DNA of 13,976 nucleotides from an uncultured Muribaculum sp. (GTDB lineage Bacteria; Bacteroidota; Bacteroidia; Bacteroidales; Muribaculaceae): assembly GCA_910589555.1 (NCBI GenBank), contig CAJUTE010000058.1:1-13976 (forward strand), in the 5' to 3' direction. Below the pieces are notes generated by a model. The model saw nothing but the letters and a program-made list of their open reading frames with translations, was not told where the DNA came from and did no database searches. The position numbers were made by a program, and so were the translations under genes. The first letter of the stretch is position 1. The number at the start of each line of letters is the position of its first letter. Positions 1 through 6,682 of this stretch are shown piece by piece.

Positions 1-1
1 C

Positions 2-37
2 GACCTCATGGCTGAGATCGGCTGGAATATTACGTAA
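2..37 (+). CDS. Possible 3' end of an upstream gene (partial)
   Basis: One plus-strand frame enters from the left edge and ends at TAA (35-37), giving 11 residues, DLMAEIGWNIT. The codons (GAC, CTC, GAG, ATC, GGC) match the usage of the neighbouring genes. A strong hairpin starts 25 bases after the stop, as expected at the end of a transcription unit. An IGW-type tail occurs at the end of some secreted zinc metalloproteases, but 11 residues are too few for a family call. Other frames are also open across these few bases, so this is a tentative call. Confidence 0.25.
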   Translation, partial: DLMAEIGWNIT

Positions 38-61
38 CTTCGATGAAAGTTATAGCTTAAA

Positions 62-93
62 CCGTTTCCTCGGGCATGAAGCCCGGGAAATGG
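62..93. terminator. Strong intergenic hairpin, terminator-like
   Basis: Bases 62-75 pair with 81-93. CC(G) 62-64 pairs with (T)GG 91-93, including one G-T wobble; TTTCC 65-69 pairs with GGAAA 86-90; T70 is bulged; CGGGC 71-75 pairs with GCCCG 81-85; the loop is ATGAA. No T-run follows on either strand, so it is not a classical intrinsic terminator. It lies between a possible plus-strand gene end (37) and the end of a minus-strand small ORF (102), so it could serve both strands or be a dispersed repeat. Confidence 0.4.
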
Positions 94-101
94 CGTATTT
101 G

Positions 102-239
102 CTATTTTATGTATGGTTTAGTATATGAGAATTTAACATCGCCTCTTGCAGGAAGTGGCAATGCACGAGTGGAGTTCCGCATTTTAATCGTGAGATAAAA
201 ATCGGCAGCATTAATTTCAGTGTACCATTTTATATTCAT
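102..239 (-). CDS. Small hypothetical protein, 45 aa, NAADF...SYTKP type
   Basis: A minus-strand ATG at 239-237 opens a 45-codon frame ending at TAG (102-104). The product begins MNIKWYTEINAADFYLTIK and ends FSYTKPYIK. It has no signal peptide or membrane segment. The main support is a second minus-strand frame at the other end of the window (13383-13516). It has the same nine residues before NAADF, if one base is restored, and 24 residues instead of 23 between DF and SYT, then ends at the same place. Alternating polar and hydrophobic residues suggest a small beta-rich domain. I do not recognise the family with confidence; it vaguely recalls N-termini of Bacteroidales phage or mobile-element proteins. 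It could be a complete small protein or a remnant. The hairpin at 62-93 lies just downstream. Confidence 0.35.
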   Translation of the reverse strand: MNIKWYTEINAADFYLTIKMRNSTRALPLPARGDVKFSYTKPYIK

Positions 240-420
240 GGCGCTTTAATTTAATATTCCGCATTGTATATCATGAATGGAGCAATGACGGAAAAAATAG
301 TTATCTTATGAATGTGTTGACAAAGTTAACAAATTTCACCAAACAAACAAGCATCATAAATCATTATATTCTTAAAAGATTATGAATTTTACTCAAATTC
401 AGGAAAAGAAGGATGTTTTT

Positions 421-1335
421 ATGAATACGATTACAACCATTCAATTTAAGCCGGTAACAATAGAATCTGTAGACGAGATAAAGCGGTTTTTGTCGATGTC
501 ACGTAGCCGCACGTGTGACTACACTGTGGCGGGTATATTGATGTGGGCTGAATATTTCCATTATGAATATGCCGTGGTCAATGACACTCTTTTTATAAAA
601 GGTGTAGCCGAGAATGATCTTGGCACTCCGGCGTTTTCAGCTCCTATAGGCGAGATGGCGCTTGAGGAATCGATAAATATGATTGTGGATTATTGCCGGG
701 AGCATAATCTGCCCGTGATGTTTTCGGCAGTGCCTGAGGACCGTTTGGCTGATTTTCATTCACTTGGAGCTTGTCAGATAGAGGAGCTTGTGGATTGGTC
801 GGACTATCTATACATGGCTGATGACCTTGCGTCACTGCAAGGCAATAAGTATAGCAAGAAACGTAACCATGTCAATAAGTTTGCCTCCGAACATCCGGGA
901 TATGAGTTCCGGGAATTGTCGCGTGACAATATCGACGAGGTGAAGAAATTCTACAAGGGGCTTCATCTGGAACATGATGATAAGGATGTCACCGCTGAAA
1001 TTGAGCGGCAGCAAGTGTTTAACGTGCTCGATAATTATGAGCGTCTTCCATTTGAAGGAGCCGTGCTCACCACGCCTGAGTCAGGAATAGTGGCTTTTGC
1101 GATAGGGGAGGTCATTGGCGACACTCTTTATGTGCATATCGAGAAGATGCTCCATGAGATCAACGGTGCGGGAGAAACCATCAATAAGCTTTTTGCCGCC
1201 GCCATGCGCGACAAGTATGGTGTCATTTATGTGAACCGCGAGGAGGATGTGGGCGATGAGGGACTTCGCAAGGCAAAGATGTCATATCATCCGGCTGCAT
1301 TGCTTAAGAAATATAATCTTAAAGTAGAAAAGTAG
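421..1335 (+). CDS. DUF2156 / phosphatidylglycerol lysyltransferase C-terminal domain protein
   Basis: This is a 304-residue soluble protein of the DUF2156 family, related to the catalytic C-terminal part of aminoacyl-phosphatidylglycerol synthases (MprF) and built from two GNAT-like folds. Two family hallmarks are visible: the basic central segment KYSKKRNHVNKF, and the C-terminal block NREEDVGDEGLRKAKMSYHP. The membrane flippase part of true MprF is absent, so this is the stand-alone form, whose substrate is not settled; transfer of an amino acid or acyl group is inference. The ATG at 421 is preferred because family members start a few residues before the first strand (here IQFKPVTIE) and a GAAGGA lies upstream. 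An in-frame ATG at 382 would add 13 residues. About 70 bases, including an inverted repeat, separate it from the next gene, so the two are probably not one tight operon. Confidence 0.85.
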   Translation: MNTITTIQFKPVTIESVDEIKRFLSMSRSRTCDYTVAGILMWAEYFHYEYAVVNDTLFIKGVAENDLGTPAFSAPIGEMALEESINMIVDYCREHNLPVMFSAVPEDRLADFHSLGACQIEELVDWSDYLYMADDLASLQGNKYSKKRNHVNKFASEHPGYEFRELSRDNIDEVKKFYKGLHLEHDDKDVTAEIERQQVFNVLDNYERLPFEGAVLTTPESGIVAFAIGEVIGDTLYVHIEKMLHEINGAGETINKLFAAAMRDKYGVIYVNREEDVGDEGLRKAKMSYHPAALLKKYNLKVEK

Positions 1336-1361
1336 CCGACGGGCATGAATTTCTGCGAGAT

Positions 1362-1395
1362 TTTATGTATCTTTACGTAATGTCAGATACATAAA
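1362..1395. promoter_or_regulatory. Inverted repeat over the promoter region of the ATPase-DUF4435 gene
   Basis: TTTATGTATC (1362-1371) is repeated in perfect inversion as GATACATAAA (1386-1395), with a 14-base spacer. It includes a -7-like box, TATCTTTA (1368-1375), close to the Bacteroidetes TAnnTTTG consensus, and ends 10 bases before the start codon at 1406. No T-run follows, and the stem is AT-rich, so an operator is more likely than a terminator for the preceding gene. A 5'-UTR hairpin is the alternative. Confidence 0.45.
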
Positions 1396-1405
1396 CGCAA
1401 AGGTT

Positions 1406-3028
1406 ATGGAGATAGTACTTCCTCCTCATAGAGACGGAACACGCGACAGAATACCTGTCGTAGGTAAAAGCCTTGTCATTATCGGTGCCAATGGCGCGGG
1501 AAAAACACGTTTCACTGACTGGCTTATGTCGGAGATATCCGCCAAGGCTTACAGGATATCGGCGTTGAACGCTCTTTATATCAAGCATGAGATTGATAAG
1601 TTGCCCGGATCCATTGACAGCCTTTACCAAGAAGCGGTGTCAAAAGCAGCATTTTTAAGGGATGACATAGTGAGCCAATTTGACCGGATGATGGTGATAA
1701 TGATTTATTATGAGATGCTGAATCTGATAAATCATAAGGTGTCACGTCAGGGAGATGATGGGGGGCACCGCACGATTTCGGAGAGCCTGCTTGACAAGAT
1801 GATATCGGCGTGGCTTGAGGTGTTTCCTGACAATAAGGTGAAACGAGCCCGAGGCGAAGTCCTTTTCGCCCGCAAGGATGATGGCGAGAATATGTATTCG
1901 TCGTTCAAGCTGTCGGATGGCGAGAAAGCGGTGCTTTATTACTTCGGTTCGGCATTGCTCGCTCCTGAAGGAGGCGTGGTGTTTGTCGACAGTCCCGGAT
2001 TGTTTTTGCATCCGAGCATCACCGGTCTTATATGGGACAAGGTCGAGCAGCTCCGTCCTGACTGCACTTTCATATATACCACCCATGATATCGATTTTCT
2101 TTCCTCCCGGCGCAACGCCAAGGTGGTGTGGGTGAGAAAATTTTATTTTGAGTCCAAGAGATGGGATTATGCGGTGCTGCCTCCTGACGCCGGCATCAGC
2201 GATGATATGTATATGACGCTTGTTGGCGCCCGTAAACCCATGCTGTTCATAGAAGGTGACGCCAAGCACTCGATCGATGCCAAGCTTTATCCTCTTGTGT
2301 TCAGGGATTATACCGTGAAGTCGCTTGGCGGTTGTGACAAGGTGATCGAGGCTACCCGCACATTCAATGATCTCAACTCGCTGCATCATCTTCTGAGCCG
2401 TGGAATTGTGGACCGTGACCGTCGCAGCCCTCAGGAAGTGGGATATCTGCGCGGGCGGAATATATATGTGCCCGACGTCGCCGAAATAGAGAATATCCTC
2501 ATGCTTGAGGAGGTGATACGCACGGTGGCTTCGGTGCATGGAAAGAATGAGCATAAGGTGTTTGACAGCGTCCGACGCTCTATTATTGGACAGTTCCGCA
2601 CCGATCTCCATAAACAGGCGTTGCTTCACACGCGTCATCGCGTGAAGAGGCTTACCGAATGCCGCATCGACGGCAAATTCCCCAATATAACCGCTCTTGA
2701 GAAGCACATGCAGAATCTGGTCAATGAAATACGTCCTCGCAGGCTTTATGAGAATCTGTGCCGTGAGTTTCAAGGATATGTGGCTGAAGGCGATTATTCA
2801 TCCATTCTGAAGGTGTATAATCAGAAATCAATGCTGCCGTCGTCGAATGTTGCCGGACTGTGCGGACTGGCAAATAAAGAGGCTTATGTACAGGCGATTA
2901 TAAATATACTCAGACATAACGGACAGCCTGCCGCAAGAATACGCAAGGCAATAATAGAATGTTTTGGAATCGATGATGAGCGTCTTGACGCTCCAATACC
3001 TGAAGTAAGTTTGATAAAAAATGATTAA
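1406..3028 (+). CDS. ABC-type AAA ATPase fused to a DUF4435 (TOPRIM-like) domain
   Basis: This 540-residue soluble protein has two parts. Residues 1 to about 245 form an ABC/SMC-like ATPase, with Walker A GANGAGKT (27-34), signature LSDGEK (169-174), Walker B VVFVDSPG (191-198) and H-loop TTHD (225-228). Residues about 277-375 match DUF4435: FIEGD (281-285), IVDRD (334-338) and EIEN (360-363), the acidic residues expected of a TOPRIM-like metal site. A basic alpha-helical tail follows. The order resembles OLD-family nucleases and, more closely, the phage-defence system PARIS, where AriA is an ATPase and AriB a DUF4435 protein, sometimes fused. Oddly, the catalytic Glu usually found after the Walker B Asp is Ser196. 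The gene overlaps menA by 8 bases and its neighbours are housekeeping genes, so a conserved Bacteroidales cellular role is as plausible as defence. Domain calls are firm; function is unknown. Confidence 0.85.
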   Translation: MEIVLPPHRDGTRDRIPVVGKSLVIIGANGAGKTRFTDWLMSEISAKAYRISALNALYIKHEIDKLPGSIDSLYQEAVSKAAFLRDDIVSQFDRMMVIMIYYEMLNLINHKVSRQGDDGGHRTISESLLDKMISAWLEVFPDNKVKRARGEVLFARKDDGENMYSSFKLSDGEKAVLYYFGSALLAPEGGVVFVDSPGLFLHPSITGLIWDKVEQLRPDCTFIYTTHDIDFLSSRRNAKVVWVRKFYFESKRWDYAVLPPDAGISDDMYMTLVGARKPMLFIEGDAKHSIDAKLYPLVFRDYTVKSLGGCDKVIEATRTFNDLNSLHHLLSRGIVDRDRRSPQEVGYLRGRNIYVPDVAEIENILMLEEVIRTVASVHGKNEHKVFDSVRRSIIGQFRTDLHKQALLHTRHRVKRLTECRIDGKFPNITALEKHMQNLVNEIRPRRLYENLCREFQGYVAEGDYSSILKVYNQKSMLPSSNVAGLCGLANKEAYVQAIINILRHNGQPAARIRKAIIECFGIDDERLDAPIPEVSLIKND

Positions 3029-3881
3029 GTGCTGGATTGAGGCGATGAGGTTGCGCACGCTGCCTGTGTCGCTTGCCGGAGTGACTATGGGAGTCGCCTA
3101 CAGCGTGCTTGGCGGATCGTTTAAGTGGTTGCCTGCGTTGTTGTGTGCGGTGTTTGCCGTGCTGGCTCAGATATCCTCCAATTTTGCTAATGAATACTAT
3201 GACTACCGTGCCGGTCTTGACAAGGCAGGGCGTGTGGGACCGCGCAGAGGTGTTGCCGAGGGCGATATATCGCCTGACGCCATGCGCAATGCCACGTTTA
3301 TGACGCTCGGCATAGCGTGTATGGTGGGTTTGTCGTTGATTTATTGGGGCGGATGGTGGCTGTTGTTTGCCGGAATAGTGATTGCAGCCGGAGCCATGTC
3401 ATATTCCACGGGTCCATATCCGCTGTCGCGACATGGTCTCGGAGAGGTTGCCGTAGTGGTGTTTTTTGGAATCGTTCCGGTGAATCTGACCTATTACGTG
3501 CAATCGGGCGCTTTTGACTTGCAAGTCCTTCTGGCGTCGGTGTCAGTAGGGCTTATGGGAGCCAATCTACTTATAGTTAACAATTATCGCGACCGCGAGG
3601 AGGATGAAAGCGTGGGCAAGCGCACTCTTGCCGTGATTTACGGCGAACGCTTCGCATCGACACTTTATTTATTGAACGGTCTTGCGGCAGTGGCGCTTAT
3701 GAGCGAGGCGCTCGCCCATGTCCAAGGGATCGCGATAGGGTATATCGTGATTCATCTCGTGCTGTGGAAATTTCTGGAGCGGCACAAGGGCTCGGCGCTC
3801 AATCCTCTGCTGGGCATGACCTCGATGCTCATGTTTCTGTTTTCGGTAGCGTTTCTGGTTTATGCCTGTTGCATACGCTGA
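3021..3881 (+). CDS. menA: 1,4-dihydroxy-2-naphthoate polyprenyltransferase (MenA)
   Basis: MenA is an inner-membrane UbiA-family prenyltransferase that attaches the polyprenyl chain to 1,4-dihydroxy-2-naphthoate, the membrane step of menaquinone synthesis. The 286-residue length is typical. The first Asp-rich motif is N54-x2-NEYYD (54-61) followed by D67; the second is NNYRDREED (187-195) followed by SVGKRTLAV. Eight or nine hydrophobic helices span the protein. In the first motif Glu stands where many homologues have Asp (NDYYD), a mild variation. The ATG lies inside the last codons of the ATPase gene (8-base overlap), which suggests translational coupling. The 3' end overlaps the convergent queA gene by 22 bases. 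Confidence 0.92.
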   Translation: MIKCWIEAMRLRTLPVSLAGVTMGVAYSVLGGSFKWLPALLCAVFAVLAQISSNFANEYYDYRAGLDKAGRVGPRRGVAEGDISPDAMRNATFMTLGIACMVGLSLIYWGGWWLLFAGIVIAAGAMSYSTGPYPLSRHGLGEVAVVVFFGIVPVNLTYYVQSGAFDLQVLLASVSVGLMGANLLIVNNYRDREEDESVGKRTLAVIYGERFASTLYLLNGLAAVALMSEALAHVQGIAIGYIVIHLVLWKFLERHKGSALNPLLGMTSMLMFLFSVAFLVYACCIR

Positions 3882-5101
3882 CCGATGAGAAGCGATGCGT
3901 CGCCATAGCTTAGGAATCGGAATCCGTTGTCAATCGCGAAGTCATACATCTTTTTCCAGTCGCCCTCCACGAATGCCGATACCAGCAGCAGAAGCGTGGA
4001 CTGTGGCTGGTGGAAATTGGTGACAATGCCGCTTACCACGCGATAAGTGTAGCCCGGAGCAATCAGAAGCTGTGTGTCGGCAATGAAATCCTCTTCGTTA
4101 TTGGAGTCCATATAACGCAGAATGTGGTTGAAAGCGTCGTTTACCGACAGATGAGGATGCTTTTCGTCATAAGGAAACCATTGTGGGATGATGCCGCGCC
4201 ACTCGCCGATGGCAAGCAGGCACCCTGCATGATATAGGCTTTCGAGAGTGCGCACCGAGGTGGTTCCCACTGCTATCACAGGAGTATTTTCCGATTCGGC
4301 GATCTCCTTTATCAGGCTTCGGTTCACGCGGATGAACTCCTGGTGCATTTCATGGTCGCCCACGCATTCGCTTTTTACGGGCTGGAATGTTCCTGCTCCC
4401 ACGTGCAGAGTCAGCTCACGGCGTTTCACGCCTTTCTTATCAAGGGCGGCAAATACTTCCGGAGTGAAATGCAATCCGGCTGTCGGCGCCGCTACCGATC
4501 CGTCGATGTGGCTGTATATGGTCTGGTAGTCGGTTTCGTCGCTTTTTTCAGTTCCTCTGTTAAGATATGGAGGAATGGGAATCTCGCCGGCAGCTTCGAT
4601 GATTTCAGAAAAAGTCACATTGTCGTCATCCCAAGAAAACATAATTTTCGATGCGTTGCCCTCTCTGCCTGTTCTGGTGGCATGGAGGTTGACATCTTTA
4701 CCGTCGATAGTCACAGCCCTTGAGAGCGCTCCATCTTTCCATCGCTTGGAGTTGCCCACGAAGCATAGCCATGAACATTGCTTTCTTGCCGCAAAGTTTT
4801 CTTGATGCTCCCACGGATCGATCGGCTCGAGGCAGAATATCTCGATGGTTGAGCCATTGCCGTTTTTTTGAAATTTCAGTCGGGCATTTATCACTCGGGT
4901 ATTATTATATACGAGCATAGCATTTCCCGGAATCAGGTCGGGAAGCTCAGAGAATATATGCTGTTGTATTTTGCCGTCGGGATACCTGGTGAGCAATTTG
5001 CAGGCATCCCGCTGTTGCAATGGATGTCGCGCTATTCGTTCATCGGGCAAATCGTAGTTATAGTCGGCAATCTTAATATCTTTAACCATGTTTTCGTTCA
5101 T
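3860..5101 (-). CDS. queA: S-adenosylmethionine:tRNA ribosyltransferase-isomerase (QueA)
   Basis: QueA transfers and isomerises the ribosyl moiety of S-adenosylmethionine onto preQ1-modified tRNA, making epoxyqueuosine in the queuosine pathway. Family blocks seen are YDLPDERIARHP near the N-terminus, NNTRVINARL (66-75), AAPTAGLHF (204-212), HVGAGTFQPVK (233-243) and VVSGIVTNFHQPQSTLLLLV (355-374). At about 413 residues it is longer than the roughly 355 of the E. coli enzyme; part of the extra length lies around residues 80-180, as in Bacteroidetes homologues. The start is uncertain: ATG codons at 5119, 5101 and 5089 are in frame. A -7 box (TAATTTTG) ends at 5107 on this strand, which rules out 5119 if that promoter is used, and leaves 5101 (leaderless) or 5089 (short leader). 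The frame runs open further upstream to 5440, but that lies over the divergent division gene. Confidence 0.93.
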   Translation of the reverse strand: MNENMVKDIKIADYNYDLPDERIARHPLQQRDACKLLTRYPDGKIQQHIFSELPDLIPGNAMLVYNNTRVINARLKFQKNGNGSTIEIFCLEPIDPWEHQENFAARKQCSWLCFVGNSKRWKDGALSRAVTIDGKDVNLHATRTGREGNASKIMFSWDDDNVTFSEIIEAAGEIPIPPYLNRGTEKSDETDYQTIYSHIDGSVAAPTAGLHFTPEVFAALDKKGVKRRELTLHVGAGTFQPVKSECVGDHEMHQEFIRVNRSLIKEIAESENTPVIAVGTTSVRTLESLYHAGCLLAIGEWRGIIPQWFPYDEKHPHLSVNDAFNHILRYMDSNNEEDFIADTQLLIAPGYTYRVVSGIVTNFHQPQSTLLLLVSAFVEGDWKKMYDFAIDNGFRFLSYGDASLLIGQRMQQA

Positions 5102-5106
5102 GAGTG

Positions 5107-5114
5107 CAAAATTA
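5107..5114 (-). promoter_or_regulatory. Putative -7 box for queA
   Basis: On the minus strand the sequence TAATTTTG matches the Bacteroidetes housekeeping -7 consensus TAnnTTTG exactly. I see no convincing -33 TTTG at the usual 19-21-base spacing. Transcription would begin about 5100, at or just before the queA start codon. Confidence 0.45.
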
Positions 5115-5168
5115 CTCATTTTCCCAATACTTTCATATCTTATAAATCCCGAATTCCAAAAAAGTTCG

Positions 5169-5176
5169 TATCTTTG
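5169..5176 (+). promoter_or_regulatory. Putative -7 box for the FtsB/DivIC-like gene
   Basis: TATCTTTG matches TAnnTTTG exactly and ends six bases before the ATG at 5183, so the transcript would have almost no leader. No clear -33 TTTG is present. It lies back to back with the queA box, 54 bases apart. Confidence 0.5.
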
Positions 5177-5182
5177 CAAGCT

Positions 5183-5473
5183 ATGAAGAAGCTGATTGAT
5201 TGGTGTAAGCAATATTTGTCGGTCACGATGTTGGTAATCGTGGCATTTCTGGCAATTATCCTGTTCTTTAATGACAATTCCATCTCTAAGTCGGTAGAAT
5301 ATAACAATCGCATAAAGGAATTGCGTCAGGAAATCAAGTCCAATCAGGATACATTGGAGCATTACCGTCGGCTTAATCATAGCCTTGACACTGATCCTGA
5401 GACAATGGAACGTATTGTCAGGGAGCAGTATCACATGCAAAGGGAAAATGAAGATGTTTATATAATAGAATAA
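5183..5473 (+). CDS. FtsB/DivIC-like septum formation initiator
   Basis: This is a 96-residue bitopic membrane protein of the DivIC/FtsB family, which bridges early and late divisome components (FtsL, FtsQ) in the periplasm. It has a short cytoplasmic N-terminus (MKKLIDWCKQ), one hydrophobic helix at about 11-29, a coiled coil at about 36-68 (YNNRIKELRQEIKSNQDTLE), and the family-typical end ETMERIVREQYHMQRENEDVY. The start follows from the topology and the -7 box just upstream; the frame is open farther upstream, but that part is antisense to queA. The next gene starts two bases after its stop, so the two are almost certainly cotranscribed. Confidence 0.88.
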   Translation: MKKLIDWCKQYLSVTMLVIVAFLAIILFFNDNSISKSVEYNNRIKELRQEIKSNQDTLEHYRRLNHSLDTDPETMERIVREQYHMQRENEDVYIIE

Positions 5474-5475
5474 TC

Positions 5476-5844
5476 ATGAATCAAAATAACAGCAATGCAT
5501 TGACATGGGTAGTGACAGCCGGAATGGTGCTTATCGTAGTGGGCGTGCTCATGCCTATACTCGGGTATTCAATACTGGTGTCAAGATGGATATTCTGTGG
5601 GGGCGCCGCAGTAAATCTTATCGGACGTATATTTGTGCGCTATAAAGGTGAGAATATCCGCATCAAGCGCTTGTTTCGATTGGAATTTTGGGCAGCTGTC
5701 TTTTTTTGCGTGTCAGGTTTCTTCCAGTTCTATTCACCGGCTACGTCTGACTGGCTTGCATTCACGCTTGCCGGTGGCGCCATTCTGGTGTATACATCCA
5801 TAATGATACCCCGCCTGTCAAAGAAATCGGGAGAAGCTGAGTAA
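5476..5844 (+). CDS. Conserved four-helix membrane protein of unknown function
   Basis: This 122-residue protein has four hydrophobic segments, at about 8-30, 33-54, 69-86 and 92-111. A basic loop (RYKGENIRIKRLFRLE) lies between helices 2 and 3, and a short polar tail ends the protein, so both ends are probably cytoplasmic. It starts two bases after the stop of the division gene, so it shares that operon and may act in the envelope or divisome, which is inference from position only. I do not recognise a named family. Confidence 0.8.
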   Translation: MNQNNSNALTWVVTAGMVLIVVGVLMPILGYSILVSRWIFCGGAAVNLIGRIFVRYKGENIRIKRLFRLEFWAAVFFCVSGFFQFYSPATSDWLAFTLAGGAILVYTSIMIPRLSKKSGEAE

Positions 5845-5934
5845 ATGTACGTTAAAAGACCATAAAAGGGGGAGTATTTATTATTCTGTGTCGAAAAAGG
5901 ATATATTTTAGACTGAATATTGATTCGGAATTAG

Positions 5935-5942
5935 TAATTTTG
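5935..5942 (+). promoter_or_regulatory. Putative -7 box for the coaX cluster
   Basis: TAATTTTG matches TAnnTTTG exactly and ends eight bases before the coaX ATG (5951), giving a near-leaderless transcript. The upstream 106-base gap is AT-rich but shows no clear -33 TTTG at normal spacing and no terminator for the preceding pair. Confidence 0.5.
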
Positions 5943-5950
5943 TCACCACG

Positions 5951-6682
5951 ATGGGATATAATTTAGTCATAGATCAAGGCAATTCGGCAGCAAAGGTGGC
6001 TCTGTTTGAGGGCAACCGGCTCATTGAGCACTGGAGAACCGAGAAGTTGCTGCCTGCCGACCTGGAGAAAATAGCGTCGTCCTACAGTATTGACGCCGCC
6101 ATCTATTGTTCGGTGGCTACCAGAGGCGAGGAAATTATCGTGTCGTTGAGATCTTTCGTGCAGCGTGTATATGAGATGACCTCCATGTTGCCGTTGCCAA
6201 TAAAAATATGCTATGCCACCCCCACCACATTAGGTCGCGACCGTATTGCCGCAGTAGCAGGCGCATACGCCGCCCATCCGGGATGTGATGTGCTTGTGGT
6301 GGATGCGGGAACAGCTGTGACCTACGACCGTCTCACCGCCGACGGAGAGTTTGCCGGCGGCAACATCGCTCCGGGGCTGTGGGTGAGAGCCAAATCGCTT
6401 CATGACATGACGCAACGCTTGCCGTTGGTCGATGTGGAAAATAACATGCCTGCGTCACTATGGGGCAATGACACGGATAATGCGATAATATCGGGGGTCG
6501 TGTATGGAATAGTGGGTGAAACCGGTTATTACCGATCGCGTATGCCTGACGGCGCTCTTGTGATGCTCACCGGCGGCGATGCTCAGCATCTTGCCTCGCT
6601 TATGGACTTCAAAGTTGAGGTAGACCCTGATTTAGTAAGTAAAGGATTAAACAGTATACTTTTATATAATGAAAATATTTAA
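5951..6682 (+). CDS. coaX: Type III pantothenate kinase (CoaX)
   Basis: CoaX phosphorylates pantothenate, the first committed step of coenzyme A synthesis, in the cytoplasm. It belongs to the ASKHA fold. Family motifs seen are DQGNSAAKVALF (8-19, phosphate 1), TTLGRDRIAAVAGAY (92-106), VVDAGTAVTYD (116-126, phosphate 2), GGNIAPGL (136-143), the SLHDMTQRLP block (149-158) and LTGGDA (206-211). The 243-residue length is typical of the Bacteroidetes form. It is the first gene of a plus-strand cluster; its last 14 bases overlap the start of the outer-membrane protein gene. Confidence 0.95.
   Translation: MGYNLVIDQGNSAAKVALFEGNRLIEHWRTEKLLPADLEKIASSYSIDAAIYCSVATRGEEIIVSLRSFVQRVYEMTSMLPLPIKICYATPTTLGRDRIAAVAGAYAAHPGCDVLVVDAGTAVTYDRLTADGEFAGGNIAPGLWVRAKSLHDMTQRLPLVDVENNMPASLWGNDTDNAIISGVVYGIVGETGYYRSRMPDGALVMLTGGDAQHLASLMDFKVEVDPDLVSKGLNSILLYNENI

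Noticed and set aside
175..265. Direct repeat TTCCGCATT at 175-183 and 257-265
   Set aside because: Nine bases, two copies and no flanking extension; chance is a sufficient explanation.
1742..2773. Long minus-strand open frame (343 codons) inside the ATPase-DUF4435 gene
   Set aside because: It lies wholly antisense to a gene with clear ATPase and DUF4435 motifs, and its translation shows no recognisable domain; such antisense frames are common in sequence of this codon usage.
4868..5182. Upstream extension of the FtsB/DivIC-like gene
   Set aside because: The extra residues are antisense to the queA N-terminus and would put sequence ahead of a normal single-helix division protein topology.
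5102..5440. Upstream extension of queA to an ATG at 5440
   Set aside because: The added residues lie over the divergent FtsB/DivIC-like gene and both promoter boxes, and QueA homologues begin near the DIKIADY-type segment.
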